64,000 nt of DNA from Cronobacter condimenti 1330 (lineage in GTDB: Bacteria; Pseudomonadota; Gammaproteobacteria; Enterobacterales; Enterobacteriaceae): positions 3,286,001-3,350,000 of the forward strand of contig NZ_CP012264.1 of assembly GCF_001277255.1 (NCBI RefSeq), given 5' to 3'. The position numbers were made by a program, and so were the translations under genes. The notes under the pieces were generated by a model that saw only the letters and a program-made list of their open reading frames with translations, was not told the origin of the DNA and did not search any database. Below are positions 37,894-46,662 of the stretch, one piece after another. How positions within the stretch are numbered: position 1 is the stretch's first letter; the number at the start of each line of letters is the position of its first letter.

Positions 37894-39555
37894 ATGCTGG
37901 CACAATTAACCATCAGTAACTTCGCTATTGTTCGTGAACTGGAAATCGACTTTAACGGCGGGATGACTGCAATCACCGGCGAAACCGGCGCCGGTAAATC
38001 CATCGCGATCGATGCGCTGGGCCTGTGCCTGGGCGGCCGCGCCGAGGGCGACATGGTGCGCGCGGGTGCCAGCCGTGCAGATCTCTGTGCCCGTTTCTCC
38101 CTGAAAGACACACCCGCCGCGCTGCGCTGGCTGGAAGAAAACCAGCTTGAAGACGGCAGCGAATGTTTGCTGCGTCGCGTCATCAGCAGCGATGGTCGTT
38201 CACGCGGTTTTATTAACGGTACTGCGGTGCCGCTTTCACAGCTGCGCGAGCTTGGCCAGTTGCTTATCCAAATCCATGGTCAGCACGCCCACCAGCTGCT
38301 GCTGAAGCCTGAGCATCAGAAACGTCTGCTGGACGGTTATGCAGGCGAAAGCGCGCTTATCGCGCAGATGGCGCAGCGTTATCGCCAGTGGCACCAGAGC
38401 TGTCGCGATCTGGCGCTGCATCAACAGCAGAGTCAGGAGCGTGCCGCCCGCGCCGAACTGCTGCATTACCAGTTAAAAGAGCTGAATGAATTCAACCCGC
38501 AGCCGGGCGAATTTGAACAGATTGATGAAGAGTACAAACGTTTAGCCAACAGCGGGCAGCTGCTTTCTACCAGCCAGCAGGCATTACACCTGCTGGCCGA
38601 CGCAGAAGACGCCAACCTGCAAAGCCAGCTCTACAGCGCACGTAATCTGGTGACCGACCTGGTCGGCATGGATGACAAACTCAACGGCGTTCTGAATATG
38701 CTTGAAGAGGCTGCCATCCAGCTGAGCGAAGCCAGTGATGAACTGCGTCACTACTGCGAACGTCTGGATCTTGACCCGAACCGTCTGTATGAGCTGGAGC
38801 AGCGCATCTCCCGTCAGATTACGCTTGCGCGCAAGCACCATATCGCCCCGGAAGAGCTGCCCGCGTTCCACCAGAAGCTGCTTGAAGAACAGCAGCAGCT
38901 TGATGACCAGGCCGATTGCCTGGAAACATTGACTCTGGCAGTCAATAAACATCACCAGCAGGCACTCTCTGTTGCTCGTGACCTGCATGAGAGTCGCGTC
39001 ATGTATGCCCGCGAACTCACGCAGCTCATCACCGACAGCATGCATTCGCTGTCGATGCCGCATGGTCAGTTCACCATTGATGTGCTGTTCGAAGAACACC
39101 ACCTGACGGCGGAAGGCGCAGATCGCATCGATTTTCGCGTGTCCACGAACCCGGGCCAGCCGCTGCAACCGCTCGCGAAAGTGGCCTCTGGCGGCGAGCT
39201 CTCCCGTATCGCGCTCGCCATTCAGGTGATTACGGCCCGTAAGATGGAAACCCCGGCGCTGATTTTCGATGAAGTGGATGTGGGTATCAGCGGCCCGACT
39301 GCAGCTGTTGTCGGCAAGCTCCTGCGCCAGCTTGGTGAATCGACGCAGGTTATGTGCGTGACTCACCTGCCGCAGGTGGCAGGCTGTGGACATCACCATT
39401 TCTTTGTCAGCAAAGAAACCGACGGCGCGATGACCGAAACCCATATGCAACCGCTCGATAAAAAAGCGCGTCTGCAGGAACTGGCTCGTCTGCTTGGCGG
39501 CAGCGAAGTGACGCGTAATACGCTCGCGAATGCGAAGGAACTGCTGGCGGCGTAA
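37894..39555 (+). CDS. recN: DNA repair protein RecN
   Basis: This 553-residue SMC-like ATPase acts early in double-strand break repair. Walker A (ITGETGAGKSIAIDALGL) lies at the N-terminus, followed by two long coiled-coil arms with a central hinge. The C-terminal signature VASGGELSRIALAIQ and Walker B LIFDEVDVGISG complete the ATPase head. The ATG at 37894 (MLAQLTISNFAIV) follows AGGAAGG. Two LexA boxes stand upstream, and there is a non-T-run stem-loop after the stop. Confidence 0.98.
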   Translation: MLAQLTISNFAIVRELEIDFNGGMTAITGETGAGKSIAIDALGLCLGGRAEGDMVRAGASRADLCARFSLKDTPAALRWLEENQLEDGSECLLRRVISSDGRSRGFINGTAVPLSQLRELGQLLIQIHGQHAHQLLLKPEHQKRLLDGYAGESALIAQMAQRYRQWHQSCRDLALHQQQSQERAARAELLHYQLKELNEFNPQPGEFEQIDEEYKRLANSGQLLSTSQQALHLLADAEDANLQSQLYSARNLVTDLVGMDDKLNGVLNMLEEAAIQLSEASDELRHYCERLDLDPNRLYELEQRISRQITLARKHHIAPEELPAFHQKLLEEQQQLDDQADCLETLTLAVNKHHQQALSVARDLHESRVMYARELTQLITDSMHSLSMPHGQFTIDVLFEEHHLTAEGADRIDFRVSTNPGQPLQPLAKVASGGELSRIALAIQVITARKMETPALIFDEVDVGISGPTAAVVGKLLRQLGESTQVMCVTHLPQVAGCGHHHFFVSKETDGAMTETHMQPLDKKARLQELARLLGGSEVTRNTLANAKELLAA

Positions 39556-39569
39556 CGCGGCATGAAAAA

Positions 39570-39592
39570 GCGGGGCTATCTGTGCGCCCCGC
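39570..39592 (+). terminator. Stem-loop after recN
   Basis: GCGGGGC/GCCCCGC with a 9-base loop lies 14 bases after the recN stop. There is no T-run, so termination would be weak. Confidence 0.45.
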
Positions 39593-39777
39593 GATTTCGC
39601 TCACAAAAGCAGCAATAAAAGCGTAGCGTGTGCTTTAATCGCTTTTTGCATCAACTTTTTTCATCCGCTACGGTCATAGTGAAGCGCCTTAAGGTTTTAA
39701 ACTGACTGAAGGTTTATTATCATCGGCTAATTGTATGAGCCGCGTGTTGCTCGGGCCCGAAAAGGAATCTAATCACT

Positions 39778-40125
39778 ATGCGCTGTAAAACGCTGACTGC
39801 TGCCGCAGCGGTCCTTCTGATGTTGACCGCAGGCTGTTCTACTCTGGAGCGAGTGGTTTACCGCCCCGACATTAATCAGGGTAACTACCTGACGCCTACT
39901 GACATTGCAAAAATCCGCATCGGCATGACGCAACAGCAGGTTGCCTACGCGCTGGGCACCCCAATGATGACGGACCCGTTCGGTAGCAATACATGGTTCT
40001 ACGTTTTCCGCCAGCAGCCGGGCCACGAGGATGTCAGCCAGCAGACGCTGACCCTGACCTTCAACAGCAATGGCGTGCTGACCAACATGGATAACAAGCC
40101 GAAGCTCGACGCGCAGCGTGGGTAA
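39778..40125 (+). CDS. bamE: Outer-membrane assembly lipoprotein BamE (SmpA)
   Basis: This 115-residue non-essential BAM complex lipoprotein supports the BamA-BamD interaction. The signal peptide ends in lipobox LTAGC with Cys20 and Ser at +2. The SmpA/OmlA fold motif is visible (IRIGMTQQQVAYALGTPMMTDPF). AAGGAATC precedes the ATG. It ends at a strong terminator shared with the ratB side. Confidence 0.97.
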   Translation: MRCKTLTAAAAVLLMLTAGCSTLERVVYRPDINQGNYLTPTDIAKIRIGMTQQQVAYALGTPMMTDPFGSNTWFYVFRQQPGHEDVSQQTLTLTFNSNGVLTNMDNKPKLDAQRG

Positions 40126-40164
40126 TACCTGTACGCATAAGCGGTAAATAAAAAAGCGTTAAAA

Positions 40165-40192
40165 CAAAAAAGGTGCCATAGGCACCTTTTTT
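40165..40192 (+). terminator. Terminator after bamE
   Basis: AAAAAAGGTGCC-ATA-GGCACCTTTTTT is a symmetric hairpin with A- and T-runs, usable in both directions. Confidence 0.9.
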
Positions 40193-40272
40193 ATTGCTTC
40201 TGCGCCGGCATCTCGCTCATCTCGCCAGGCCTTTTAACGCTATCGGATGCGTCTTTCAGAGCAAAAGTGAAC

Positions 40273-40563
40273 TTACTTCTTCGCCGCACGTTCCGCACGC
40301 TGGCGACGCAGCTCTTTAGGATCGGCGATAAGCGGCCGGTAAATCTCCACACGGTCGCCATCGTTTAACGTATCGGCAAGCTTAACAGGACGACTGTAAA
40401 TGCCGACCTTATTCTTTTTAAGGTCGATATCTCTGCGAAGCTCCAGCAGACCAGACGCGATAATCGCCTCTTCTACCGACGCGCCTTCCGGCAGTTTGAC
40501 CTTACGCAGATACTGTTTTTCGGGGAGGGCATACGCCACTTCCACCTGAATGTCACCCGGCAC
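40273..40563 (-). CDS. ratB: RnfH-family protein RatB
   Basis: This 96-residue ubiquitin-like fold protein of the RnfH/UPF0125 family (VEVAYALPEKQYLRKVKLPEG...YRPLIADPKELRRQRAE) ends in a basic tail. It starts at a GTG (40563) inside the end of ratA (11-base overlap) with AGAGGT upstream. The GTG start gives exactly the E. coli length. It is often named as the antitoxin partner of RatA, but that role is not well supported. Translation is probably coupled to ratA. Confidence 0.9.
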   Translation of the reverse strand: MPGDIQVEVAYALPEKQYLRKVKLPEGASVEEAIIASGLLELRRDIDLKKNKVGIYSRPVKLADTLNDGDRVEIYRPLIADPKELRRQRAERAAKK

Positions 40564-40990
40564 TGTAAACCTCTTTGGCGCGCTGCGAGAACGCCTGCAC
40601 CATGCTGGAGGCCAGCTCCTTAAAGACGCGGCCAAACGCCAGTTCGATTAGCTTGTTGGTGAATTCAAAATCGAGATTGAATTCTATCTGGCAGGCGTCT
40701 TCCGTAAGCGGTGTAAATTTCCAGCCGCCCATCAGCGATTTGAAGGGGCCATCAACCAGATGCATCAAAATGCTCTGATTACTGATCAGCGTATTGCGGG
40801 TGGTGAACGTCTTGCTAATCCCGGCTTTCGACACTTCAACTGCCGCCGTCATCTGGCCTGGAGACGACTCCAGCACGCGGCTTCCCACGCAGCCGGGCAG
40901 AAACTCCGGATAGGATTTCACATCATTCACTAACTGATACATCTGCTCAGCGCTGTAAGGCACCAGGGCAGTACGACTAATCTGGGGCAT
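40553..40990 (-). CDS. ratA: Ribosome association toxin RatA (START/COQ10-like)
   Basis: This 145-residue START-domain protein (YSAEQMYQLVNDVKSYPEFLPGC) is related to coenzyme-Q-binding COQ10. In E. coli it is reported to bind 50S subunits and block 70S formation, or to aid respiration and persistence (PasT). It is the first gene of a ratA-ratB pair. It is divergent from smpB across about 150 bases. Confidence 0.93.
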   Translation of the reverse strand: MPQISRTALVPYSAEQMYQLVNDVKSYPEFLPGCVGSRVLESSPGQMTAAVEVSKAGISKTFTTRNTLISNQSILMHLVDGPFKSLMGGWKFTPLTEDACQIEFNLDFEFTNKLIELAFGRVFKELASSMVQAFSQRAKEVYSAG

Positions 40991-41138
40991 AGTATTTCCT
41001 GTGAGTCATACGACTTAGAAATAATAACATTTATCATCCATTAAACAAAAACTCGCCGGCAGACATGCTAAGATAACCCTTTTCCACCCCGGGGAAGGGG
41101 TGCGTTTTACGACTGGATTACCTATACTGAGCGGCACT

Positions 41139-41621
41139 ATGACCAAGAAAAAAGCACACAAACCTGGCTCAGCCACCATTGCGCTTAACAAGCGCGCCCG
41201 CCACGAATACTTCATCGAAGATGAGTTTGAAGCAGGCCTGGCCCTTCAGGGCTGGGAAGTCAAATCCCTGCGCGCCGGTAAGGCCAACATTGGCGACAGT
41301 TACGTTATCCTCATAGAGGGTGAGGCGTATCTGTTCGGTGCAAACTTTCAGCCGCTGAATGTCGCCTCGACTCACGTGGTTTGCGATCCGACGCGTACCC
41401 GTAAGCTACTGCTAAACCAACGCGAGCTGGACACGCTTTACGGTCGCATAAATCGCGAAGGGTATACCGTTGTCGCGTTGTCCCTGTACTGGAAGAACGC
41501 CTGGTGCAAAGTCAAAATCGGCGTAGCGAAAGGTAAGAAACAGCATGATAAACGCTCTGATCTGAAAGAGCGCGAGTGGCAACTCGATAAAGCCCGCATC
41601 ATGAAAAATGCAGGGCGATAA
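41139..41621 (+). CDS. smpB: SsrA-binding protein SmpB
   Basis: This 160-residue partner of tmRNA brings it to stalled ribosomes. The OB-fold motifs NKRARHEYFIEDEFEAGLAL and SLRAGKANIGDSYV and a basic C-terminal tail (KARIMKNAGR) are present. The start at 41139 (MTKKKAHKPGSAT) agrees with the family; the frame is open 13 codons upstream. Its RNA partner ssrA lies about 17.8 kb away, beyond the bap cluster. Confidence 0.98.
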   Translation: MTKKKAHKPGSATIALNKRARHEYFIEDEFEAGLALQGWEVKSLRAGKANIGDSYVILIEGEAYLFGANFQPLNVASTHVVCDPTRTRKLLLNQRELDTLYGRINREGYTVVALSLYWKNAWCKVKIGVAKGKKQHDKRSDLKEREWQLDKARIMKNAGR

Positions 41622-41625
41622 AAGC

Positions 41626-41651
41626 AAAAACCGGCACCAGCCGGTTTTTTT
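41626..41651 (+). terminator. Terminator after smpB
   Basis: AAAAACCGG/CCGGTTTTTT with a 6-base loop, then T residues, follows immediately after the smpB stop. Confidence 0.88.
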
Positions 41652-41810
41652 ATGGGCGTAAGGACAAGTTTGATTTTTTAGCGGTGGTGCGCAATGTCTC
41701 CCCCCGCCCCCTCCCCTGACGGGAGAGGAAGAAAACCCTCGGTCACACTTCACATCACCGCCCGGTTTTCTCTCTCAGAGCACAGGGCCAACAGCCTCAG
41801 CCCAATCCAT

Positions 41811-41840
41811 AGCGCGGATAAGCGCAGCGCCATCCGGCAA
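41811..41840 (-). repeat. REP (palindromic extragenic) element
   Basis: On the minus strand GCCGGATGGCGCTGCGCTTA followed by TCCGCGCTAT has the typical enterobacterial REP form (GCCGGATG ... TTATCCG...). It lies between the convergent ends of smpB and bapD in a 267-base gap that holds no gene. Confidence 0.75.
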
Positions 41841-41888
41841 TACCCTTCTCACCAACAGCGCCATGTGCCGCTGGCTATCCCCAACGGT

Positions 41889-43058
41889 TTACCGTTCTCT
41901 TAACGCTTCTTTCACCTTATTGAGCGGCTTGATCAGATAATCGAGCACCGTCTTCTGCCCGGTTTTAATCTCTACATTCGCGACCATCCCCGGCAGGATC
42001 GGGAAGCGCTTGCCGTTACGGTTTTTAAGCTCCGCGCTCTGCGTGCGCACATAGACGCGGTAATAGAATTGGTCGCGTTTCACCTCATCCTGCAACGTAT
42101 CCGGCGAAACCATCTCCACTTCGCCTTTCAAATCACCATAAATAGATGAATCATAAGCGGTAATCTTCACGGTGGCCGGCAGCCCGGGGCGGATATAGGC
42201 GATATCGCGCGGGTTAATGCGCGTTTCCACCAGCAGTTGATCTTCCAGCGGCACAATCTCCATCAGTTTGCCGCCAGGCTGGAGCACACCGCCGACGGTC
42301 GTCACCTGAATATCCTTCACCACGCCGCGCACCGGCGAGAAAAGCGTGGCGCGATCGAGCTGATCTGCCTTGCCTGCCATTGCCTGCAACTGGGCGTCGA
42401 GATCGGCGTTATTTTTCACCTGCTCTTCACGTGCGCGCACCGCAAACTGGTTACGCGCATCATCCATTTTTCCCTTCAGCTCCGCCGCCTGGCGTTGCAG
42501 ACGAATGACTTCCACTTCACTGGCAGCCCCTTTCGCCACCAGCGGCTGGGTCATGTGCAGCTCCGCCATCACCAGGTTGTACGTTTTTTGCAGGTTTTCT
42601 AACGTCTCGTTGAGGTTGCGGCGGCGCGATTCATAAAGTTGTCGCTCGCGGGCCACCAGCGCCGGTTCACGCATTGACTCTTCGCTAAAGCGCAGCGGCT
42701 CGCCAGTCAGCTCCGAGCGCAGCCGCTCGCTTGAGGCACGCAATGCACGGGCGCGTGCCGCCGCCTCGCCGTAGTTCGACTGAAACCGCGTCGGGTCGAG
42801 CCGCGCCAGCATCTGCCCGCGTTCAACTACGTCACCTTCATGCACCATCAGAGCGTTTACAATACCGCCGTCCAGGCTCTCTATCAGCTGTGCCCGGCTC
42901 GACGTCGTTATCTTACCCGTGCCGACCGTCACTTCATCGAGCGTGGCAAACCACGCCCAGACGAAAAACAGCACCAGCGCGCCCAGCGTCAGCCAGATAA
43001 CCGAGGAGTAAAACCGCCCCTGGCGCGCCAGTTCTTCCTGCATCGTCAGTTGACTCAT
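41889..43058 (-). CDS. bapD: Type I secretion periplasmic adaptor (HlyD family)
   Basis: This 389-residue membrane-fusion protein has one membrane helix near residues 20-42 (VIWLTLGALVLFFVWAWFATL), a lipoyl-type barrel, long coiled coils (~95-225) and a C-terminal beta-barrel domain with the HlyD signature DQFYYRVYVRTQSAEL...LPGMVANVEIKTGQ. It should bridge the BapC ABC exporter to the BapB outer-membrane channel. AAGGAG lies 5 bases before the ATG at 43058, preferred over a TTG one codon upstream. It is the last gene of the cluster, 9 bases after bapC. Confidence 0.92.
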   Translation of the reverse strand: MSQLTMQEELARQGRFYSSVIWLTLGALVLFFVWAWFATLDEVTVGTGKITTSSRAQLIESLDGGIVNALMVHEGDVVERGQMLARLDPTRFQSNYGEAAARARALRASSERLRSELTGEPLRFSEESMREPALVARERQLYESRRRNLNETLENLQKTYNLVMAELHMTQPLVAKGAASEVEVIRLQRQAAELKGKMDDARNQFAVRAREEQVKNNADLDAQLQAMAGKADQLDRATLFSPVRGVVKDIQVTTVGGVLQPGGKLMEIVPLEDQLLVETRINPRDIAYIRPGLPATVKITAYDSSIYGDLKGEVEMVSPDTLQDEVKRDQFYYRVYVRTQSAELKNRNGKRFPILPGMVANVEIKTGQKTVLDYLIKPLNKVKEALRER

Positions 43059-43067
43059 CAATGCTCC

Positions 43068-45203
43068 TTACGCCACCGAGGCCACATTGCTGTTACGCTG
43101 CGCCTTTTGCAAAATGGCATCGCGCGGGCCATCGGCCACCACTTTGCCGCTCTCCATCACCACCACGCGGTCCACCAGCGACAACAGCGCCGGGCGATGC
43201 GTCACCAGCACCAGCGTGCGCCCGGTGAGCCACTGGTGAAGCTGGCGAATAACGTGCGCTTCAAGCTGTTCATCCATCGACGCGGTCGGCTCATCGAGCA
43301 GCACGATCTGCGGATTGCGCACCAGCAGACGGCTTAACAGCACCATCTGGCGCTGTCCGCCCGAAAGCCCGCGTCCGCCTTCGTTAATCAGCCGGTCAAG
43401 GCTCGCGGCGTCATGCTGCACCATGGAGAGCGCGCCGCTGATGCGCAGCGCCTGTAACAGTTCGGCGTCGGTCGCGTTGGGGTGGCCAAGCATCAGGTTC
43501 TGGCGCAGAGTGCCGAAAAAGAGCCGTGACTCCTGCGACAGGTATCCCACCTGGCGGCGCACGTCCATCGGGTCAATCTGCGCCAGATCGACCCCGTCGA
43601 TGATCACCTTGCCTTTGCTCGCCTGCGCCTGGCCGGAAAGCAGCTTCAGCAGCGTCGATTTCCCGGCACCGACTTTGCCGAGGATCGCCACGCGCTCGCC
43701 GGGTTTGATCTCAAGCGATGGCACCAGCAGCGCCTGATCGCCCTTCTCTTTGTCGTAGCTGTATTGCACATCCTGGAACTGATAATGCCCAGCCAGCACC
43801 GGGCAGTGCGCCATTTTGCGGCCTGCTTCTTTATCCAGCGGTTTTTTCAGTAGTTCGTTAAGCCCGCTCATGGCGGTTTTGGCATGCTGCCAGCGAGAAA
43901 ACACCATCGTGAGTTGCATCAGCGGTGCGAGGGTACGCGACGATAACAGGCTACAGGCCACCAGCGTCCCGGTTGTTATCTGCCCGTCAAGCACCAGATA
44001 GCTGCCGAACACCAGCATGCCCGCATAAGTTATCTGCTGCACCGTCGAGGCCCAGCCGCTTAAGCGCGCGCCCCAGACGCGCTGCTTCATGCCGATGCTC
44101 GCCCCTACGCTGTGGGTGTGCTCCCACTGGCGCTGAAAATAGGGCTCCGCCTGGAGCGCTTTAATATCTTCAACGCCTTCGATCGACTCCACCAGCACCG
44201 CGTTGCGGATCGCGCTCTCGCGCATCCCCTCTTTGGCGAGCTTCGCCATCGGCCACTGGATCAAAAGCCCCGGGATCACAATCAGTGGGATCGCAATGAG
44301 CGGGATCGCCACCAGTTGCCCGCCCACCAGCGCCATGATCCCTAAAAAGAGCAACACAAACGGGATATCCATCGCCGCGCCGACGGTTGTGGAGGTCAGC
44401 AGTTCGCGCACCTGATCGATTTCACGTAATTGCGAAATAAACGATCCGGTGGATTTCGGGCGTTCATCATTTTTAATCGCCATCGCCCGGGCGTAAAACA
44501 GCGACGACACATTCAGGTCGATATGTTTGCCCATAATGTCGGAGACATGGGTACGCGCGAGGCGAATGAAAAACTCAAACAGCGCGGCCAGCAGTACGCC
44601 AAAGAACAGTACCCACAACGTCGGGAACGACTCCGCCGGAATGACGCGGTCATAGACCTGCATGGAGAACAGAATGCCTGCCAGCGCCAGCACGTTGCCG
44701 AGCACCGAGGCGAGCGATATTTCAGCAAGCTTACGCCCGGCATGCCGAAAATGGCGCCAGAACCAGTGTTGCTCGTAAGGTCGGGTGAAATCATCAATGC
44801 GCGCATCGCGCCCGCGGGCGGCGATGCCGAGCAGCGCCACTTCAGGCTTTACACGCTCAAGCAGCGTTTCCAGCGGCTCTTCACGCACAAGATCGCCGCC
44901 TTCGCTCAGCCAGTAGGTGACCACACCGTCGGCGTCGATGGCTTCAAGCAGCATCAGGCCGCCCTCTTCCAGTTGCACAATGACCGGCAGCGTCTGGCTG
45001 TTCCAGCGCATGTTGTTAAGTGGCGTGAGGCGCACCTGCAAGCCCATCAGCGCCGCCAGCCGGTCGAGTCGCGGCGCGAGCGGCAGATTTTCAAACCAGC
45101 GCATCTGCTGACGTACCGCGGGCGCGTCGGCGGGCAGGCCAAAACGCCCCGCCGCGCGGGTCATCGCGCGTATCCAGCCTTCGGTATCGGGAATCTGGGA
45201 CAT
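43068..45203 (-). CDS. bapC: Type I secretion ABC transporter (permease/ATPase, LapB/HlyB type)
   Basis: This 711-residue exporter energises secretion of the adhesin. Residues ~1-140 form a C39-like domain that lacks any cysteine, so it binds substrate rather than cleaving it. A six-helix membrane domain (~160-440) follows, then an ATPase with Walker A GKVGAGKST (509-517), signature LSGGQ (613-617), Walker B LLDEPTASMD and H-loop VTHR (667-670). The ATG at 45203 follows AAGGAG; a GTG one codon upstream is also possible. It is 23 bases after bapB. Confidence 0.93.
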   Translation of the reverse strand: MSQIPDTEGWIRAMTRAAGRFGLPADAPAVRQQMRWFENLPLAPRLDRLAALMGLQVRLTPLNNMRWNSQTLPVIVQLEEGGLMLLEAIDADGVVTYWLSEGGDLVREEPLETLLERVKPEVALLGIAARGRDARIDDFTRPYEQHWFWRHFRHAGRKLAEISLASVLGNVLALAGILFSMQVYDRVIPAESFPTLWVLFFGVLLAALFEFFIRLARTHVSDIMGKHIDLNVSSLFYARAMAIKNDERPKSTGSFISQLREIDQVRELLTSTTVGAAMDIPFVLLFLGIMALVGGQLVAIPLIAIPLIVIPGLLIQWPMAKLAKEGMRESAIRNAVLVESIEGVEDIKALQAEPYFQRQWEHTHSVGASIGMKQRVWGARLSGWASTVQQITYAGMLVFGSYLVLDGQITTGTLVACSLLSSRTLAPLMQLTMVFSRWQHAKTAMSGLNELLKKPLDKEAGRKMAHCPVLAGHYQFQDVQYSYDKEKGDQALLVPSLEIKPGERVAILGKVGAGKSTLLKLLSGQAQASKGKVIIDGVDLAQIDPMDVRRQVGYLSQESRLFFGTLRQNLMLGHPNATDAELLQALRISGALSMVQHDAASLDRLINEGGRGLSGGQRQMVLLSRLLVRNPQIVLLDEPTASMDEQLEAHVIRQLHQWLTGRTLVLVTHRPALLSLVDRVVVMESGKVVADGPRDAILQKAQRNSNVASVA

Positions 45204-45226
45204 CACTACTCCTTAAAGCGCCGCGC

Positions 45227-46576
45227 TCAGAGCGACGGCAGGGTATCCCCGGTCATCCGGGCGCGTTCAATGCCAAGCATGTCGAGCAGGTTATCCACCG
45301 CAGCGGCGTAGCGAACCGCGGCATCCCAGGCGTCATAGCGGGCGGTGATAGCGAGCGTGTCGGCCTGAAAAACGTCCTGTTCGATACTCAGTAAATCATT
45401 AAGGCTGCGCTTGCTGAGCCGGTATTCATCGCGGTAAACCTCGCGGGCATGTCCGGCGCTGGCTATCTGCTGTTCTCCTGCCCGCTGGCGCTGCTGCGCG
45501 CCGGTGAGGTCGGCCCAGGCGGTGGCCGCTTTCTGGTTAATGTCGAGTTTGCTCGCCTCGACATCCGCACGGGCGCTGGCGCGATCGCCTTCGGCGGCCT
45601 CAACGCGGGCGCTTACGGCACCGCCCTGATAGACCGGCGCATCCACCACCAGCTGCACCTGATCGTCCCAGTAGTTGGCGTTATCGTTCTGGTAACGCGT
45701 GCGCCCGGCCTGCACAGAGACCGTAGGCCAGTGTTGTGCCTGCGCCTGGCGGATGCGCTGCTCAGCGGCGAGCTGTTTGGCCTGCGCGGCGCGAACCGCG
45801 TTGGTCTGCTCGTACGCCAGCGATTTCAGCGTGACAGGCTGGCGCAGGAGATCTTCCGGCAGATCGGGCAGCGTTTCGGCCACCACGCCCGTGAGCACGC
45901 TTAACGCCGCCTGGGCCGAACGCGCCTGAGCGCGATACTGCTCAAGCGTAGCGTTCATTCCGGCGATGCGGCTCTGCGCCTGTAATACATCCGACTGCGT
46001 GCTCAGCCCCGCCCCGGCGCGTAAATCCGCCATGCCCTGCACCGCGCGCAGGGAGGTCAGGTTACGCTCGGCGGCGTCGGCAAGGCTCTGATAACGCCGC
46101 ACCTGTAAATAGGCCTGCAACGTCTGCATCCCGACCTGGTTTAAGGTGTCGTAAAGCTGGAAGCGGTAGGCCGCAGAGAGGTTTTCCTGCTCATCAATAC
46201 TGCCGCCGGTTTTGCCGAAATCATAAATCAGCTGTTTGAGGTTCACGCCGCCTGCGGCGTTACTGTTGAGGGAGCCGGAAGAATCAGTGCGATGATTACG
46301 CCCGACATTTCCCTGTAAGGAAATTTGCGGAAACCAGGCGCTTTCGGCCTCTTCCAGATTGGCTTTACCCACACGGATTTGTGCTGCCGCCTGGGCGATT
46401 TTTGGGTTACGCGCAAAGGCGCGCAAAATGGCTTCTTTAATGGTGAGCTGCGCCTGAAGCTGCTCGCTCGGGGCCGTCTGCCAGGCAAATTCCTCCTGCG
46501 AGGCAGCGGGAAAACTCATCATGGCCATCGCCAGCATCAGTGCCAGCCGCCTGTAGCGCATTGTGTTGTTCTGCAT
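45227..46576 (-). CDS. bapB: TolC-family outer-membrane channel of the type I system
   Basis: This 449-residue protein has a signal peptide (cleavage after about residue 26, near FPAASQ) and two repeated halves rich in alternating amphipathic helix and strand, the TolC/OEP pattern (ANLEEAESAWFPQISLQGNVG; QAQAQHWPTVSVQAG). It should form the trimeric exit duct for BapA. It lies 86 bases after the adhesin gene and 23 before bapC. A dedicated TolC homologue next to the substrate is typical of LapA/BapA-type adhesin loci. Confidence 0.92.
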   Translation of the reverse strand: MQNNTMRYRRLALMLAMAMMSFPAASQEEFAWQTAPSEQLQAQLTIKEAILRAFARNPKIAQAAAQIRVGKANLEEAESAWFPQISLQGNVGRNHRTDSSGSLNSNAAGGVNLKQLIYDFGKTGGSIDEQENLSAAYRFQLYDTLNQVGMQTLQAYLQVRRYQSLADAAERNLTSLRAVQGMADLRAGAGLSTQSDVLQAQSRIAGMNATLEQYRAQARSAQAALSVLTGVVAETLPDLPEDLLRQPVTLKSLAYEQTNAVRAAQAKQLAAEQRIRQAQAQHWPTVSVQAGRTRYQNDNANYWDDQVQLVVDAPVYQGGAVSARVEAAEGDRASARADVEASKLDINQKAATAWADLTGAQQRQRAGEQQIASAGHAREVYRDEYRLSKRSLNDLLSIEQDVFQADTLAITARYDAWDAAVRYAAAVDNLLDMLGIERARMTGDTLPSL

Positions 46577-46662
46577 CCTGTTTCCACCTTAATAACGCCG
46601 TCTGCGCGGCTGGTGATATTGTTAAAATGACGCAGGCGCCTCGTCCCTGAAGCGCCATGGCG

